A DNA stretch of 64,000 nucleotides from Citrobacter amalonaticus (GTDB taxonomy: Bacteria > Pseudomonadota > Gammaproteobacteria > Enterobacterales > Enterobacteriaceae). The first letter of the stretch is position 1. Every line of letters starts with the position of its first letter. Below the pieces are notes generated by a model. That model was not told the DNA's origin. It saw only the letters and a program-made list of their open reading frames with translations, and did not search any database. Shown piece after piece: positions 53,898 through 63,072 of this stretch. The DNA lies in assembly GCA_028994555.1 (NCBI GenBank), contig JARDVN010000001.1, positions 992,001 through 1,056,000 of the forward strand, in the 5' to 3' direction. The translations under genes were made by a program, and so were the position numbers.

Positions 53898-54854
53898 ATG
53901 GAACCCCTTCGCGAAGTCCGAAACCACCTTCTGAACGGCTGGCAGCTCTCTAAACTCTACACGTTCGAAGTGGCGGCACGGCATCAGTCGTTTGCGATGG
54001 CCGCAGATGAGTTATCGCTCAGTCCCAGCGCTGTCAGCCATCGTATTAACCAACTGGAAGAGGAACTGGGGATCCAGCTTTTCGTACGTTCTCACCGAAA
54101 AGTGGAACTCACCCACGAAGGCAAGCGGGTGTTCTGGGCGCTGAAATCGTCGCTGGATACGCTGAACCAGGAAATTCTCGATATCAAAAATCAGGAGCTT
54201 TCCGGGACGTTGACCGTCTACTCTCGCCCGTCCATTGCTCAGTGCTGGCTGGTGCCCGCGCTGGGTGACTTTACCCGACGCTATCCGTCTATTTCGCTCA
54301 CGATATTAACCGGCAACGACAACGTGAATTTGCAGCGCGCCGGGGTCGATCTGGCGCTCTACTTTGACGATGCGCCGTCGGCCCAACTGGAACATCACTT
54401 CTTAATGGATGAAGCGATCCTGCCTGTCTGTAGCCCGGATTATGCCCGCCGGTTTGATTTAATGGGCTCGCTGGTGAATTTGCCGCACTGCACGCTGCTG
54501 CATGACCGTCAGGCCTGGAGCAATGATTCGGGAACCGATGAATGGCACAGCTGGGCGCAACATTTTTCAGTGAATTTGCCAACATCGTCGGGAATTGGCT
54601 TTGATCGTTCCGATTTAGCGGTGATTGCCGCCATGAACCATATTGGTGTGGCGATGGGACGCAGACGTCTGGTTCAAAAGCGACTGGACAGCGGTGAGCT
54701 GGTCGCGCCTTTTGGTGAGATGGCGTTGACCTGCCATCAGCATTACTACATAACGACGTTACCGGGCAGACAATGGCCGAAAATTGAGGCCTTTATCAAC
54801 TGGCTGCATGAGCAGGCGAAGTCATTTACCGTAAGCGAAACTGCTACACGCTAA
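53898..54854 (+). CDS. dsdC: LysR-family D-serine regulator DsdC
   Basis: Activator of dsdXA in response to D-serine. It has 318 residues from ATG 53898 (MEPLREVRNHLLNGWQLSKL). Helix-turn-helix SFAMAADELSLSPSAVSHRINQLEEELG at about 33-60 and a periplasmic-binding-like sensor domain after residue 100. The 230-base spacer to dsdX is the expected site of its operators and CRP. Confidence 0.96.
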   Translation: MEPLREVRNHLLNGWQLSKLYTFEVAARHQSFAMAADELSLSPSAVSHRINQLEEELGIQLFVRSHRKVELTHEGKRVFWALKSSLDTLNQEILDIKNQELSGTLTVYSRPSIAQCWLVPALGDFTRRYPSISLTILTGNDNVNLQRAGVDLALYFDDAPSAQLEHHFLMDEAILPVCSPDYARRFDLMGSLVNLPHCTLLHDRQAWSNDSGTDEWHSWAQHFSVNLPTSSGIGFDRSDLAVIAAMNHIGVAMGRRRLVQKRLDSGELVAPFGEMALTCHQHYYITTLPGRQWPKIEAFINWLHEQAKSFTVSETATR

Positions 54855-54910
54855 CTCAAAAAGCGTGCTAAATACGTGATATCGCGCCTGCAACATTGCT
54901 GAGGGTCATC

Positions 54911-55960
54911 GTGATCAAACTGCTTGTGTCGCTCTTTGTGTTTGCCAGTTTCACGCTTGGGGCGGCGCAACCGTCGCTGACGGCGGCCCATTACGCGCAG
55001 CAACTCGGTGTGGGAATGGACGTTGACTGGGCGCGCACCGAACAGGGTATCCGCGAGTTTGACCCGCTGGTGGTGCGTGATTTTAATGCCAAAGGGATCG
55101 CTCATGTGCGCATTCGGGTGGCCGGAGAACCTACCGAGGCGCGGCTTATCCATCTGCGCAAGCTGGTGGAAGCTTGCGAGCAGTATGGCGTTATCCCGAT
55201 TATCGCCTATCAGGCGGACGAGTATAAAAACGACCCCAGCGCGAGCAACGAAAAAGAGGTGACCAACTGGTGGGTTGCGGTGGCGCATTATTTTGCCCAC
55301 AGCGCACCGTTACTGGGATTCGACCTGATCTACGAACCGGCCGGTAAGCTGAATCATAATCTGGCCTCCCTGAATCGGGTGTACGAAAAGACCATCCGCA
55401 CTATCCATATCATCGATCCACAACGAATGATTTTTGTCGCGCCGCGTCTACGTGCCGCACCGGAAGATCTGACGAACCTGAAACTGCCGCCGCAAAGCCA
55501 GAACTATGTCCTGGCGGAATGGCATATCTTCCCGTGGGGACCGGTGAAAAATAACGGTAAATACCCCTGGACGTCGGGCACCGAGTCAGAGAAAGCCGCG
55601 ATTCGCGCACGCATCACGACTGCCGTGCACTGGCAGCAAAAAAGCGGGCATGTCAGTTGGGTTGGCGGTTGGGCCACGGGAGAAACCAGCAAGAATCCAC
55701 CGTCCTCTTCACAACTCGCCTTTGCCACATTCATGGCCTGTGAGCTGAAGAAGGCGAAAATTCCCTACGCGATCAACGCTGATACGCAGTTCTACGATGG
55801 GGAAGAGGGGGCGTGGCGGCCCGCGCTCGAGCCGCTGTTACTGGCGATGCTTGCGCCGGACTGCGAAACGTCCGGCCACGCGGTCATTAAATCGCCTGCC
55901 CCTGGTGTGAAAAACGCGCCGCCAGCGGTAGCCAGCACAGTAAAATCAGCAACCCCATAA
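54911..55960 (+). CDS. Secreted glycoside-hydrolase-like protein
   Basis: About 349 residues with a signal peptide (IKLLVSLFVFASFTLGAAQ), so periplasmic or exported. The fold looks like a cellulase-type TIM barrel (GH5-like): YAQQLGVGMDVDW start, IRVAGEP, a candidate acid Glu in LIYEPAGKLNHN, the AEWHIFPWGP strand and WVGGWATGET near the second catalytic position. The NEP motif is replaced by YEP, so activity is uncertain. I choose the GTG at 54911, six bases after GAGGG; an upstream TTG is less likely. Its last 74 bases overlap the convergent emrD 3' end. The tail after residue 330 is rich in Pro/Ala/Lys. Confidence 0.78.
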   Translation: MIKLLVSLFVFASFTLGAAQPSLTAAHYAQQLGVGMDVDWARTEQGIREFDPLVVRDFNAKGIAHVRIRVAGEPTEARLIHLRKLVEACEQYGVIPIIAYQADEYKNDPSASNEKEVTNWWVAVAHYFAHSAPLLGFDLIYEPAGKLNHNLASLNRVYEKTIRTIHIIDPQRMIFVAPRLRAAPEDLTNLKLPPQSQNYVLAEWHIFPWGPVKNNGKYPWTSGTESEKAAIRARITTAVHWQQKSGHVSWVGGWATGETSKNPPSSSQLAFATFMACELKKAKIPYAINADTQFYDGEEGAWRPALEPLLLAMLAPDCETSGHAVIKSPAPGVKNAPPAVASTVKSATP

Positions 55961-57071
55961 GCGTCATCAACAGGCCGAGGCTGCCCTGCCCGGTTTGCGG
56001 CAGCATGGCGGAGAGCCACGCCAGCACGCCGGAGCCGATGTTTTGCAGACCGCCCACCAGCGCGCCCGCCGTACCGGCGAGAAACGGGAACGGCTCCATT
56101 GCGCCGCTGGTCGCCAGCGGGAACAGCATCCCGGCGCCGAAGAAGAACAGCGCGGCGGGGATCAGCAGCGTCCAGACGTTCATCACGCCAAACCAGCCGG
56201 GGATCCACATCAGCAGACCTGCCAGCAGGCAACTCACTACCGACTGCCACATCAGCGTGGCGAAGCGTTTATTCGGTCGACCGGCAAACCATGCGCCGAA
56301 AAACGCCGCCGGGATTGGCAGAATGAACAGGATGCTCACCACCATGCTGTTCAAGCCTAATACCGCGCCCATCAGCACGCCGGAACAGGCTTCGAACACC
56401 GCGATCCCTGCCAGTCCGCCAATTAACATCAGCAGATAGCAGTTAAACGCGCTGTGACCAAACAAGGTTTTATAGTTAGCAATCAGCCGTGTGCGCGGCG
56501 CACCGGCAGGACGCGTTTCCGGCATCCAGCGCGCCATACTGAAGGTCACGCCTGCACAGAGTACAAGCAGGAAAACGTAACAGGCGCGCCAGTTCCACAT
56601 CGTATCAAGCAACCCACCAATCAGCGGTGCCAGTAGCGGACTGACCAGAATGCCCATATTCAGCATGCTGTTGGCGTGGCGCAGTTGCGTCCCTTCGTAC
56701 AAATCACGCGGCAAGGTTCGAGCCATCACCCCGCCGACGCCGGTTCCCATTCCCTGCAACGCACTGGCGGCGATCAGCACCGTCAGGCTGTGAGTCGTAA
56801 TGGCGACCAGCGTGGCGAGCATGAAAATTGACATGCCAACCAGGATCACCGGTCGACGTCCTACGCGGTCAGACAGCGGGCCATAAAACAGTTGCGATAC
56901 GCCATAGGTCAGCAAATACGCTGCCATCACGCTTTGTACGGCCCCTTCGCGAACGTTTAGCTCGCGTGCCATATCGGCAATGGCAGGGATATAAATGGTT
57001 TGCGCCATCTGACCTACAGCCACAAGTAATACCAACATCAACAACAAATTGACGTTTCTATGCCTTTTCAT
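55887..57071 (-). CDS. emrD: MFS multidrug efflux protein EmrD
   Basis: Twelve-helix DHA1 drug:proton antiporter of 394 residues, the E. coli length; exports uncouplers and detergents there. Motif A GPLSDRVGRRPVIL is near 63 and GVGGVMARTLPRDL (motif C region) near 120. Convergent with the hydrolase-like gene. Confidence 0.97.
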   Translation of the reverse strand: MKRHRNVNLLLMLVLLVAVGQMAQTIYIPAIADMARELNVREGAVQSVMAAYLLTYGVSQLFYGPLSDRVGRRPVILVGMSIFMLATLVAITTHSLTVLIAASALQGMGTGVGGVMARTLPRDLYEGTQLRHANSMLNMGILVSPLLAPLIGGLLDTMWNWRACYVFLLVLCAGVTFSMARWMPETRPAGAPRTRLIANYKTLFGHSAFNCYLLMLIGGLAGIAVFEACSGVLMGAVLGLNSMVVSILFILPIPAAFFGAWFAGRPNKRFATLMWQSVVSCLLAGLLMWIPGWFGVMNVWTLLIPAALFFFGAGMLFPLATSGAMEPFPFLAGTAGALVGGLQNIGSGVLAWLSAMLPQTGQGSLGLLMTLMGLLILLCWLPLAARFSHQGQAI

Positions 57072-57249
57072 TTCGCTGAATACTTTTCAAAAAGAGAAAA
57101 AATAAGAATAAGGTGCTACGCATTCCCATAAATGCGAGTGAAATCTACCACACTAAAAAAAGAAGGCCAGATGGAGAGCGGTAATGAAAAAGGGGGAGGA
57201 CGGCAGGATATGTAAACAAAAAAGCGGCAACAAATGTTGCCGAGAGTTT

Positions 57250-58083
57250 TCAGGACAAACGTAACAAAATGGCACCTGCCGCAATCCCACCGGCCGCCAC
57301 GAGGCGCAACCCAGCTACCCGCTCTTTCAGCAGCAGCCAGGCAATCAGCGCGCCGAACAGGATTGAAGTTTCACGCAGAGCAGCGACCACCGCCAGCGGC
57401 GCGAGGGTCATCGCCCAGAGCGCCAGTCCGTAAGAACCCATTGTGGCAATGCCGCCAAAAATCCCCTTCTTCCAGTGCTGCGTCAGATAGCGGAATGCTT
57501 CCCGGCGACGGGCTATCATCGCCCATCCTAACAGGCAGGAACCGTTCAGAAAGAAGGTCCAGAGTGTGTATCCCAGCGCGGTTTCCGACAGCCTGACGCC
57601 AGTGCCGTCGACCAGGGTGTATCCGGCAATGAAACAGGCGTTAATCAGCGCGAGTACAATCCCTTGTTGCGAGCGGGTGCGGCCGTTAAAGGCCATCGCA
57701 AGAATGGCAGTGCAGATCACCGCGATGCCGGTCCAGGCGAGGGCGGATAAGCTGTCGCCAAGAAACAGGACGCTGATAATAGCGACCAGCAGTGGCGCTG
57801 TGCCGCGCATCAGCGGATAGGTCTGACTCATATCCGAAACGGTATAGGTTTTGGCGACCAGTACGGTGTAAATCACCTGTAAAGCGGTCGAGGCGGCTAA
57901 AAACGGGATGCTGGCAGTGGACGGTTGTGGCGCAAAGGGCAAACACAGGAGCGCCAAGATAGCGGCGGAACCGCTGACGCTAATCGCGGCGTACAGCTTA
58001 TCGTTTCCGGCTTTCACAATGGCGTTCCAGCTGGCGTGCAGCAGTGCGGCGAACAGCAAAATGCAGAAAACGGAAAGGGTCAT
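57250..58083 (-). CDS. EamA/DMT-family transporter
   Basis: Inner-membrane protein of 277 residues with ten predicted helices in two EamA halves, each starting with a W-N/W-G type helix (LLHASWNAIVKAGNDK near 15, ALINACFIAGYTLVDGTG near 140). Substrate unknown. Not at this place in E. coli K-12. The next gene downstream is emrD after 178 bases without features I can name. Confidence 0.85.
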   Translation of the reverse strand: MTLSVFCILLFAALLHASWNAIVKAGNDKLYAAISVSGSAAILALLCLPFAPQPSTASIPFLAASTALQVIYTVLVAKTYTVSDMSQTYPLMRGTAPLLVAIISVLFLGDSLSALAWTGIAVICTAILAMAFNGRTRSQQGIVLALINACFIAGYTLVDGTGVRLSETALGYTLWTFFLNGSCLLGWAMIARRREAFRYLTQHWKKGIFGGIATMGSYGLALWAMTLAPLAVVAALRETSILFGALIAWLLLKERVAGLRLVAAGGIAAGAILLRLS

Positions 58084-58152
58084 GGTTCAGGCGTCATCAG
58101 GGAGTGTCATAAAACCGTAACATATCATCGCTTCACAAGCATCAGCGATGTA

Positions 58153-58180
58153 AAAGGGGAGCGGTTGCCCGCTCCCCTTT
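58153..58180 (-). terminator. Terminator of tisB
   Basis: AAAGGGGAGCGG / CCGCTCCCCTTT hairpin with TTTT on the minus strand, about 20 bases after the tisB stop. Confidence 0.75.
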
Positions 58181-58199
58181 GGTGCGACTTGAATCTGAA

Positions 58200-58289
58200 T
58201 TACTTCAGGTATTTCAGAACAGCATCAAGCAGTTGCATGGCTGCAACAATGAGTTTCAGGATAAGAATAGCGATATCCACGAGGCTCAT
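58200..58289 (-). CDS. tisB: SOS-induced membrane toxin TisB
   Basis: Hydrophobic peptide of 29 residues that inserts in the inner membrane, lowers proton-motive force and favours persister formation. It begins MSLVDIAILILKLIVAAMQL and ends DAVLKYLK, with the amphipathic pattern of polar Asp, Lys and Gln on one face. It differs from E. coli TisB at two positions I can recall. A strong ribosome site AAAGGAGA precedes the ATG. Too short for routine gene callers. Confidence 0.95.
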   Translation of the reverse strand: MSLVDIAILILKLIVAAMQLLDAVLKYLK

Positions 58290-58356
58290 ACGCGTCTCCT
58301 TTTGGCAAAGGAGCACGGTGCTGACGTGCCTTTCCGCCGCCTGTGATCAGCACCTT

Positions 58357-58378
58357 TGTTGACATAACACAGTGTGCT
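58357..58378 (-). promoter_or_regulatory. IstR-1 target site in the tisAB leader
   Basis: These 22 bases are identical, on the plus strand, to 58607-58628 at the 5' end of IstR-1. Because the tisAB message is read from the minus strand, it is perfectly complementary to IstR-1 here, about 70 bases upstream of tisB, where the ribosome standby site lies in E. coli. Confidence 0.88.
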
Positions 58379-58480
58379 CACCGGGGGGGGGTTAAGGCGC
58401 TGACGGCACCACCCGTTTCAGCCAGGACTTTGTTGCGCCGGTTTACGATGCGGCCCCACCTTACACACTGCGTACGGGAT

Positions 58481-58510
58481 ATTATAGATAAACACTGTAT
58501 GAATGAACAG
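58481..58510 (-). promoter_or_regulatory. LexA box and tisAB promoter
   Basis: LexA box CTGTATGAATGAACAG at 58495-58510 (CTG-N10-CAG). A minus-strand -10 TATAAT at 58481-58486 is directly downstream, so LexA would cover the promoter and the toxin is SOS-induced. Confidence 0.88.
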
Positions 58511-58607
58511 GTATTTGTGGACGAATCCAAACTTCTGATCCATACTCAAAAGCGTCAAAATCCGTGTCGAAATTGCGTGTTCTTCGCAGAACGCGTATAC
58601 TTTTGCT

Positions 58608-58684
58608 GTTGACATAACACAGTGTGCTTTGCGGCTACCAACCGCATCCGCTGAAAAAAACCTCGCTCCGGCGGGGTTTTTTGT
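58608..58684 (+). ncRNA. istR: Antitoxin small RNA IstR-1
   Basis: Promoter elements TTGCGT (58573-58578) and TATACT (58596-58601), 17 bases apart, point to a start at G58608. The 5' end (GTTGACATAACACAGTG) is the pairing region with tisAB mRNA. It ends with the CCTCGC-TCCG-GCGGGG hairpin and six T. Divergent from tisAB. A longer LexA-linked form (IstR-2) could start near the LexA box. Confidence 0.9.
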
Positions 58685-58815
58685 TTTCAGGACTTTTTTA
58701 TTAGTGAAACGTGATCGTCGGCCCATTTTTACGCAGATGAAAATTTTTCCGTTGTCAGCTTATGAAAGCTGTGCTTGTATAAATCCTGTTAATCATTAAA
58801 CAGACAAGGTCCCTA

Positions 58816-58914
58816 ATGAACCCTTCCATGCTGACTGCGACCCTACTAAACACTGCGCCATCTCGCGCAGCGGTCGTCGTGCGTGTGGTGGTGGTCGTCG
58901 GCAATGCGCCGTAG
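58816..58914 (+). CDS. ivbL: ilvBN operon leader peptide
   Basis: Attenuation leader of 32 residues starting MNPSMLTATLLNTAPS. It carries a dense valine and leucine block (AAVVVRVVVVVGNAP) so that shortage of charged Val or Leu tRNA stalls the ribosome and lets transcription continue into ilvB. Confidence 0.95.
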   Translation: MNPSMLTATLLNTAPSRAAVVVRVVVVVGNAP

Positions 58915-58937
58915 GGTCCGGAACAACACACGATTCC

Positions 58938-58973
58938 AAAACCCCGCCGGCGCAAACCGGGCGGGGTTTTTCG
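58938..58973 (+). terminator. ilvBN attenuator
   Basis: CCCCGCC..GGCGGGG stem with five T following, 24 bases after the ivbL stop and ahead of ilvB. Confidence 0.9.
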
Positions 58974-59021
58974 TTTAAGAGACCTGCCCGGAGCGTCGGC
59001 CCAGAACAAAAGGACTGGAGC

Positions 59022-60717
59022 ATGGCAAGTTCGGGCACAACATCACCTACTCAGCGGACGCGTTTTACGGGCGCTGAATTTATTGTTCATTTTCTGGAGC
59101 GTCAGGGCATTAAGATTGTTACTGGCATTCCGGGCGGATCGATTCTTCCCGTCTATGACGCCTTAAGCCAGAGCACGCAAATCCGCCATATTCTGGCGCG
59201 CCACGAGCAGGGGGCGGGGTTTATTGCGCAGGGGATGGCGCGAACCGACGGCAAACCAGCGGTATGCATGGCCTGCAGCGGACCGGGCGCGACCAATCTG
59301 GTGACCGCCATTGCGGATGCGCGTCTGGATTCTATTCCGATGGTCTGTATTACCGGACAGGTTCCGGCCTCCATGATTGGCACTGATGCCTTCCAGGAAG
59401 TAGACACCTACGGTATCTCTATCCCCATCACAAAACATAACTATCTGGTCAGACATATCGATGAACTCCCGCAAGTGATGAGCGACGCCTTTCGCCTGGC
59501 TCAATCCGGGCGACCTGGCCCGGTGTGGATAGACGTACCTAAGGATATCCAGACGGCCGTGTTCGAGATTGACGAGATGCCAGAGCCAGCAGAGAAAATG
59601 GCGACGCCGGAATTCAGCGCAGAGAGCATTCGCGAAGCCGCTGCGATGATTAACGCCGCGCAGCGTCCGGTGCTGTATCTCGGCGGCGGGGTGATTAACG
59701 CGCCGCGGCGCGTGCGTGAACTGGCGGAAAAAGCGCAGTTGCCCACCACCATGACGTTAATGGCGCTGGGCATGCTGCCGAAAGCGCATCCGCTGTCGTT
59801 AGGTATGTTGGGGATGCACGGGGCGCGCAGCACCAACTTCATCCTGCAGGAATCCGATCTGCTGGTGGTTCTGGGGGGCGCGTTTTGATGACCGGGCGAT
59901 TGGCAAGACGGAACAGTTCTGTCCGAACGCCAAAATTATTCATGTCGATATTGACCGCGCGGAGCTGGGCAAAATCAAGCAACCGCATATCGCTATTCAG
60001 GCGGATGTGGATGAGGTCCTGGCGCAACTGATTCCACAAATTGAGGCGAAACCACGCGCAGAATGGCACCAGCTGGTGCGCGATTTGCAACGTGAATTTC
60101 CGTGCGCTATTCCACAGGAAAGCGACCCGCTCAGCCATTATGGTCTGATTAACGCCGTGGCGGCCTGCGTGGATGACAACGCGATCATCACCACCGACGT
60201 CGGTCAGCATCAGATGTGGGCGGCGCAGGCTTACCCGCTGAATCGTCCCCGCCAGTGGCTGACCTCCGGCGGCCTGGGCACCATGGGATTCGGTCTGCCA
60301 GCCGCCATCGGTGCGGCGCTGGCCAATCCGGATAAGACGGTTCTGTGCTTTTCCGGCGACGGCAGCCTGATGATGAACATTCAGGAAATGGCCACCGCCA
60401 GCGAAAACCAGCTCAATGTGAAAATCATTCTGATGAATAACGAAGCGCTGGGGCTGGTGCATCAACAGCAAAGCCTGTTTTATAAGCAGGGTGTTTTTGC
60501 GGCGACGTATCCGGGGACAATCAACTTTATGCAGATTGCTGCCGGGTTTGGCTTGCAGACCTGCGATCTGAATAACGAAGTCGATCCGCAGGCGGCATTG
60601 CAGGAGATAATCAGCCGACCGGGACCGGCGCTGATCCATGTCCGTATTGATGCAGAAGAAAAAGTGTATCCAATGGTACCGCCAGGGGCGGCAAATACAG
60701 AGATGGTGGGAGAATAA
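59022..60717 (+). CDS. ilvB: Acetolactate synthase I large subunit, one frameshift
   Basis: Thiamine-diphosphate enzyme for the first common step of valine, leucine and isoleucine synthesis. The catalytic Glu is in RHEQGAGFIAQGMAR near 60 and the ThDP/Mg motif is GDGSLMMNIQEM ... NN near 445-475. Six G at 59873-59878 instead of five break the frame; five gives VVLGARFDDRAIGKTEQ. Corrected length 564 residues, two more than E. coli. Confidence 0.96.
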
Positions 60718-60720
60718 GCC

Positions 60721-61011
60721 ATGCAGAAACAATCACATGATAACGTTATTCTGGAACTCACCGTCCGCAACCACCCTGGCGTCATGACGCATGTCTGCGG
60801 GCTGTTCGCCCGTCGTGGCTTTAACGTTGAAGGGATTCTTTGTCTACCGATTCAGGGCAGCGATCAGAGTCGTATCTGGCTACTGGTCAATGACGACCAG
60901 CGTCTGGAACAGATGATCAGCCAAATCGATAAGCTGGAAGATGTGGCGAAAGTGGTGCGTAATCAGTCCGACCCCACCATGTTCAACAAAATTGCCGTGT
61001 TCTTTGAGTAG
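60721..61011 (+). CDS. ilvN: Acetolactate synthase I small subunit
   Basis: Regulatory subunit giving valine feedback, 96 residues. The ACT domain starts [31 protein letters not shown]. Three bases after ilvB. Its stop abuts the convergent deoQ stop. Confidence 0.97.
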   Translation: MQKQSHDNVILELTVRNHPGVMTHVCGLFARRGFNVEGILCLPIQGSDQSRIWLLVNDDQRLEQMISQIDKLEDVAKVVRNQSDPTMFNKIAVFFE

Positions 61012-61798
61012 TTAATCCCCGTCTGAATCCGGGGTGATCACTTTGACCGAACCGTTCCGGCAGTGGGTGGCATAATCTGCCGGTAACGGACGGTCACTGA
61101 TCAGCACATCAAAGGTGGAAAGCGGGCCGATGCTGGCAGGAGCGACTTCATCAAACAGGGCATGGCGCGTCAGCAAAATTTTACGCAGCCCACGATCCAT
61201 CGCCTTCCGTTTGGTGGCAAGGTCGTCAGGGTTAAACCAACTGACGCCGAAATGCTCGTGTACGCCGCTGGCGGAGATGAAGACTTTGCGCGGGTTGAGT
61301 GAGTCCAGCGGTGAGGGATTCGCCGCATCGTAGAAGGCATCGCTCTTGGCGCGATAGGTTCCTCCGCAAAGGATCGCAGTGGCGTTAGGCTTTTCGTTCA
61401 GGGCGATAAATACGCGGTGCGAATAGCAAATGCCTGTAAAGGTAATATCGTCCGGTATCATGCTGATGACTAACGGCATTTCCGGGCCATTATCAAAAAA
61501 AACCAGATCGTGTTCACTCACCAGACCGGCAGCCAGGATGGCGACAGGTAAATCGTCGCGATGATGGGTTTTAACCGCCGGCAGAGGGGCGTGAGCGGGT
61601 GCGGCAGGTTTATTCACCATAACGATATAGCCGCCAAGCAGCGTCAGGGGTAACGGTTCGTCATCCTGACTGAGATCCCGGCGAATGGTCATCACGGAAA
61701 CCTCCAGCATACGCGCCGCGTCTTTCAGATGGATGCGATTCGTTTTTTTCAACAGTTCCATCAGACGTCGAATACGTTCTTTTTTGCTTTGTTTCCAT
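61012..61798 (-). CDS. deoQ: DeoR-family repressor DeoQ, one frameshift near the start
   Basis: Repressor of the deoxyribose genes, by position and family (Salmonella deoQKPX). The open frame alone begins at an internal Met at 61761. Six T (plus strand) at 61780-61785 instead of five hide the true start: with five, METKQKERIRRLMELLKKT joins the frame at ATG 61796-61798, after GGAGAAGGTGA. Corrected length 261 residues. Helix-turn-helix IHLKDAARMLEVSVMTIRRDL near 20-40; the sugar-phosphate sensor domain has FDNGPEMPLVIS and AILCGGTYRAKSDA. Confidence 0.85.
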
Positions 61799-62124
61799 TC
61801 ACCTTCTCCACGATTCTGTTTGCGTATGTTCCTTCAGTAACATTTATGTGTCTGTGGGAACATGACGTTGCTGCATTACTATACGTCTGACGATTGGTAA
61901 AGAAAAGCGCGTTTGTTCGCGTTTTTTTGATTATAAACAGTTAACTTTCAGTTGATTGTCACCAATCTGTGGAAAGTCAGAATGGCAGGGTAATCGCATT
62001 GCGCCTAATAAATAAACAGTAAAATGATCTGCCAATCGCGATCGTAGTCACAAATGATACGGAAGTAACATGATAATGTTATTTTAATATCATTGTTGTG
62101 TGATTGTTTCTGAGAGGTAGTAAA
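61799..62124. promoter_or_regulatory. deoQ-deoK divergent control region
   Basis: No gene is seen in these 326 AT-rich bases. They must hold the promoters of deoQ (minus) and deoKP (plus) and the DeoQ operators; I cannot assign an operator by eye. The deoK ribosome site GAGAGG is at the right end. Confidence 0.5.
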
Positions 62125-63045
62125 ATGGATATCGCGGTTATTGGCTCCAACATGGTGGATCTCATCACCTATACCAACCAGATGCCCAAAGAAGGGGAAA
62201 CGCTGGAAGCGCCAGCGTTCAAAATCGGCTGTGGCGGTAAAGGCGCGAATCAGGCCGTTGCGGCGGCGAAGCTCAATTCCAAAGTGCTGATGCTGACCAA
62301 AGTCGGCGACGATATCTTTGCGGATAACACCATTCGCAATCTCGAATCGTGGGGCATCAACACCACTTATGTCGAAAAAGTCCCCTGCACCAGCAGCGGC
62401 GTGGCACCGATTTTTGTGAATGCGAACTCCAGTAATAGCATTCTGATTATTAAAGGGGCGAACAAATTCCTCTCTCCGGAAGATATCGATCGCGCCGCGG
62501 AAGACTTAAAAAAATGTAAGCTTATTGTCCTGCAACTGGAAGTACAACTGGAGACGGTTTACCACGCGATTGAATTTGGTAAAAAACATGGCATTGAGGT
62601 GCTGTTAAATCCCGCCCCTGCATTACGGGAATTAGACATGTCTTATGCATGCAAATGTGATTTCTTTGTCCCGAATGAAACCGAGCTGGAAATATTAACC
62701 GGCATGTCGGTGGAGTCGTATGATCATATTCGTACCGCCGCCCGCAGTCTCGTGGATAAAGGGTTAAACAATATTATTGTCACCATGGGTGAAAAAGGTG
62801 CGCTGTGGATGACCCGCGACCAGGAAGTACATGTCCCGGCGTTTCGCGTCAATGCTGTTGATACCAGCGGCGCTGGCGATGCGTTCATCGGTTGTTTTGC
62901 CCATTACTATGTCCAGGGTGGCGATGTCGAAGCCGCTATGAAAAAAGCCGCTCTGTTCGCTGCGTTTAGCGTGACCGGAAAAGGCACTCAATCCTCTTAT
63001 CCGAGCATCGAACAATTTAATGAGTTTCTTACCCTAAACGAATAA
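62125..63045 (+). CDS. deoK: Deoxyribokinase
   Basis: PfkB/ribokinase-family enzyme that phosphorylates 2-deoxyribose for cleavage by deoxyribose-phosphate aldolase. It has 306 residues. The sugar-binding motif GCGGKGANQAVAAAKL is near 36 and the ATP/catalytic motif DTSGAGDAFIGCF near 250, with the catalytic Asp. ATG at 62125 after GAGAGG. Deoxyribose rather than ribose is inferred from the deoQ and deoP neighbours. Confidence 0.9.
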   Translation: MDIAVIGSNMVDLITYTNQMPKEGETLEAPAFKIGCGGKGANQAVAAAKLNSKVLMLTKVGDDIFADNTIRNLESWGINTTYVEKVPCTSSGVAPIFVNANSSNSILIIKGANKFLSPEDIDRAAEDLKKCKLIVLQLEVQLETVYHAIEFGKKHGIEVLLNPAPALRELDMSYACKCDFFVPNETELEILTGMSVESYDHIRTAARSLVDKGLNNIIVTMGEKGALWMTRDQEVHVPAFRVNAVDTSGAGDAFIGCFAHYYVQGGDVEAAMKKAALFAAFSVTGKGTQSSYPSIEQFNEFLTLNE

Positions 63046-63072
63046 TATTCCTGCACTGTAAAAGGTAGCACT

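Noticed and set aside
58357..58378. Second copy of an IstR small RNA
   Set aside because: No promoter at the right distance and no terminator; the identity is explained as the antisense target in the tisAB leader.
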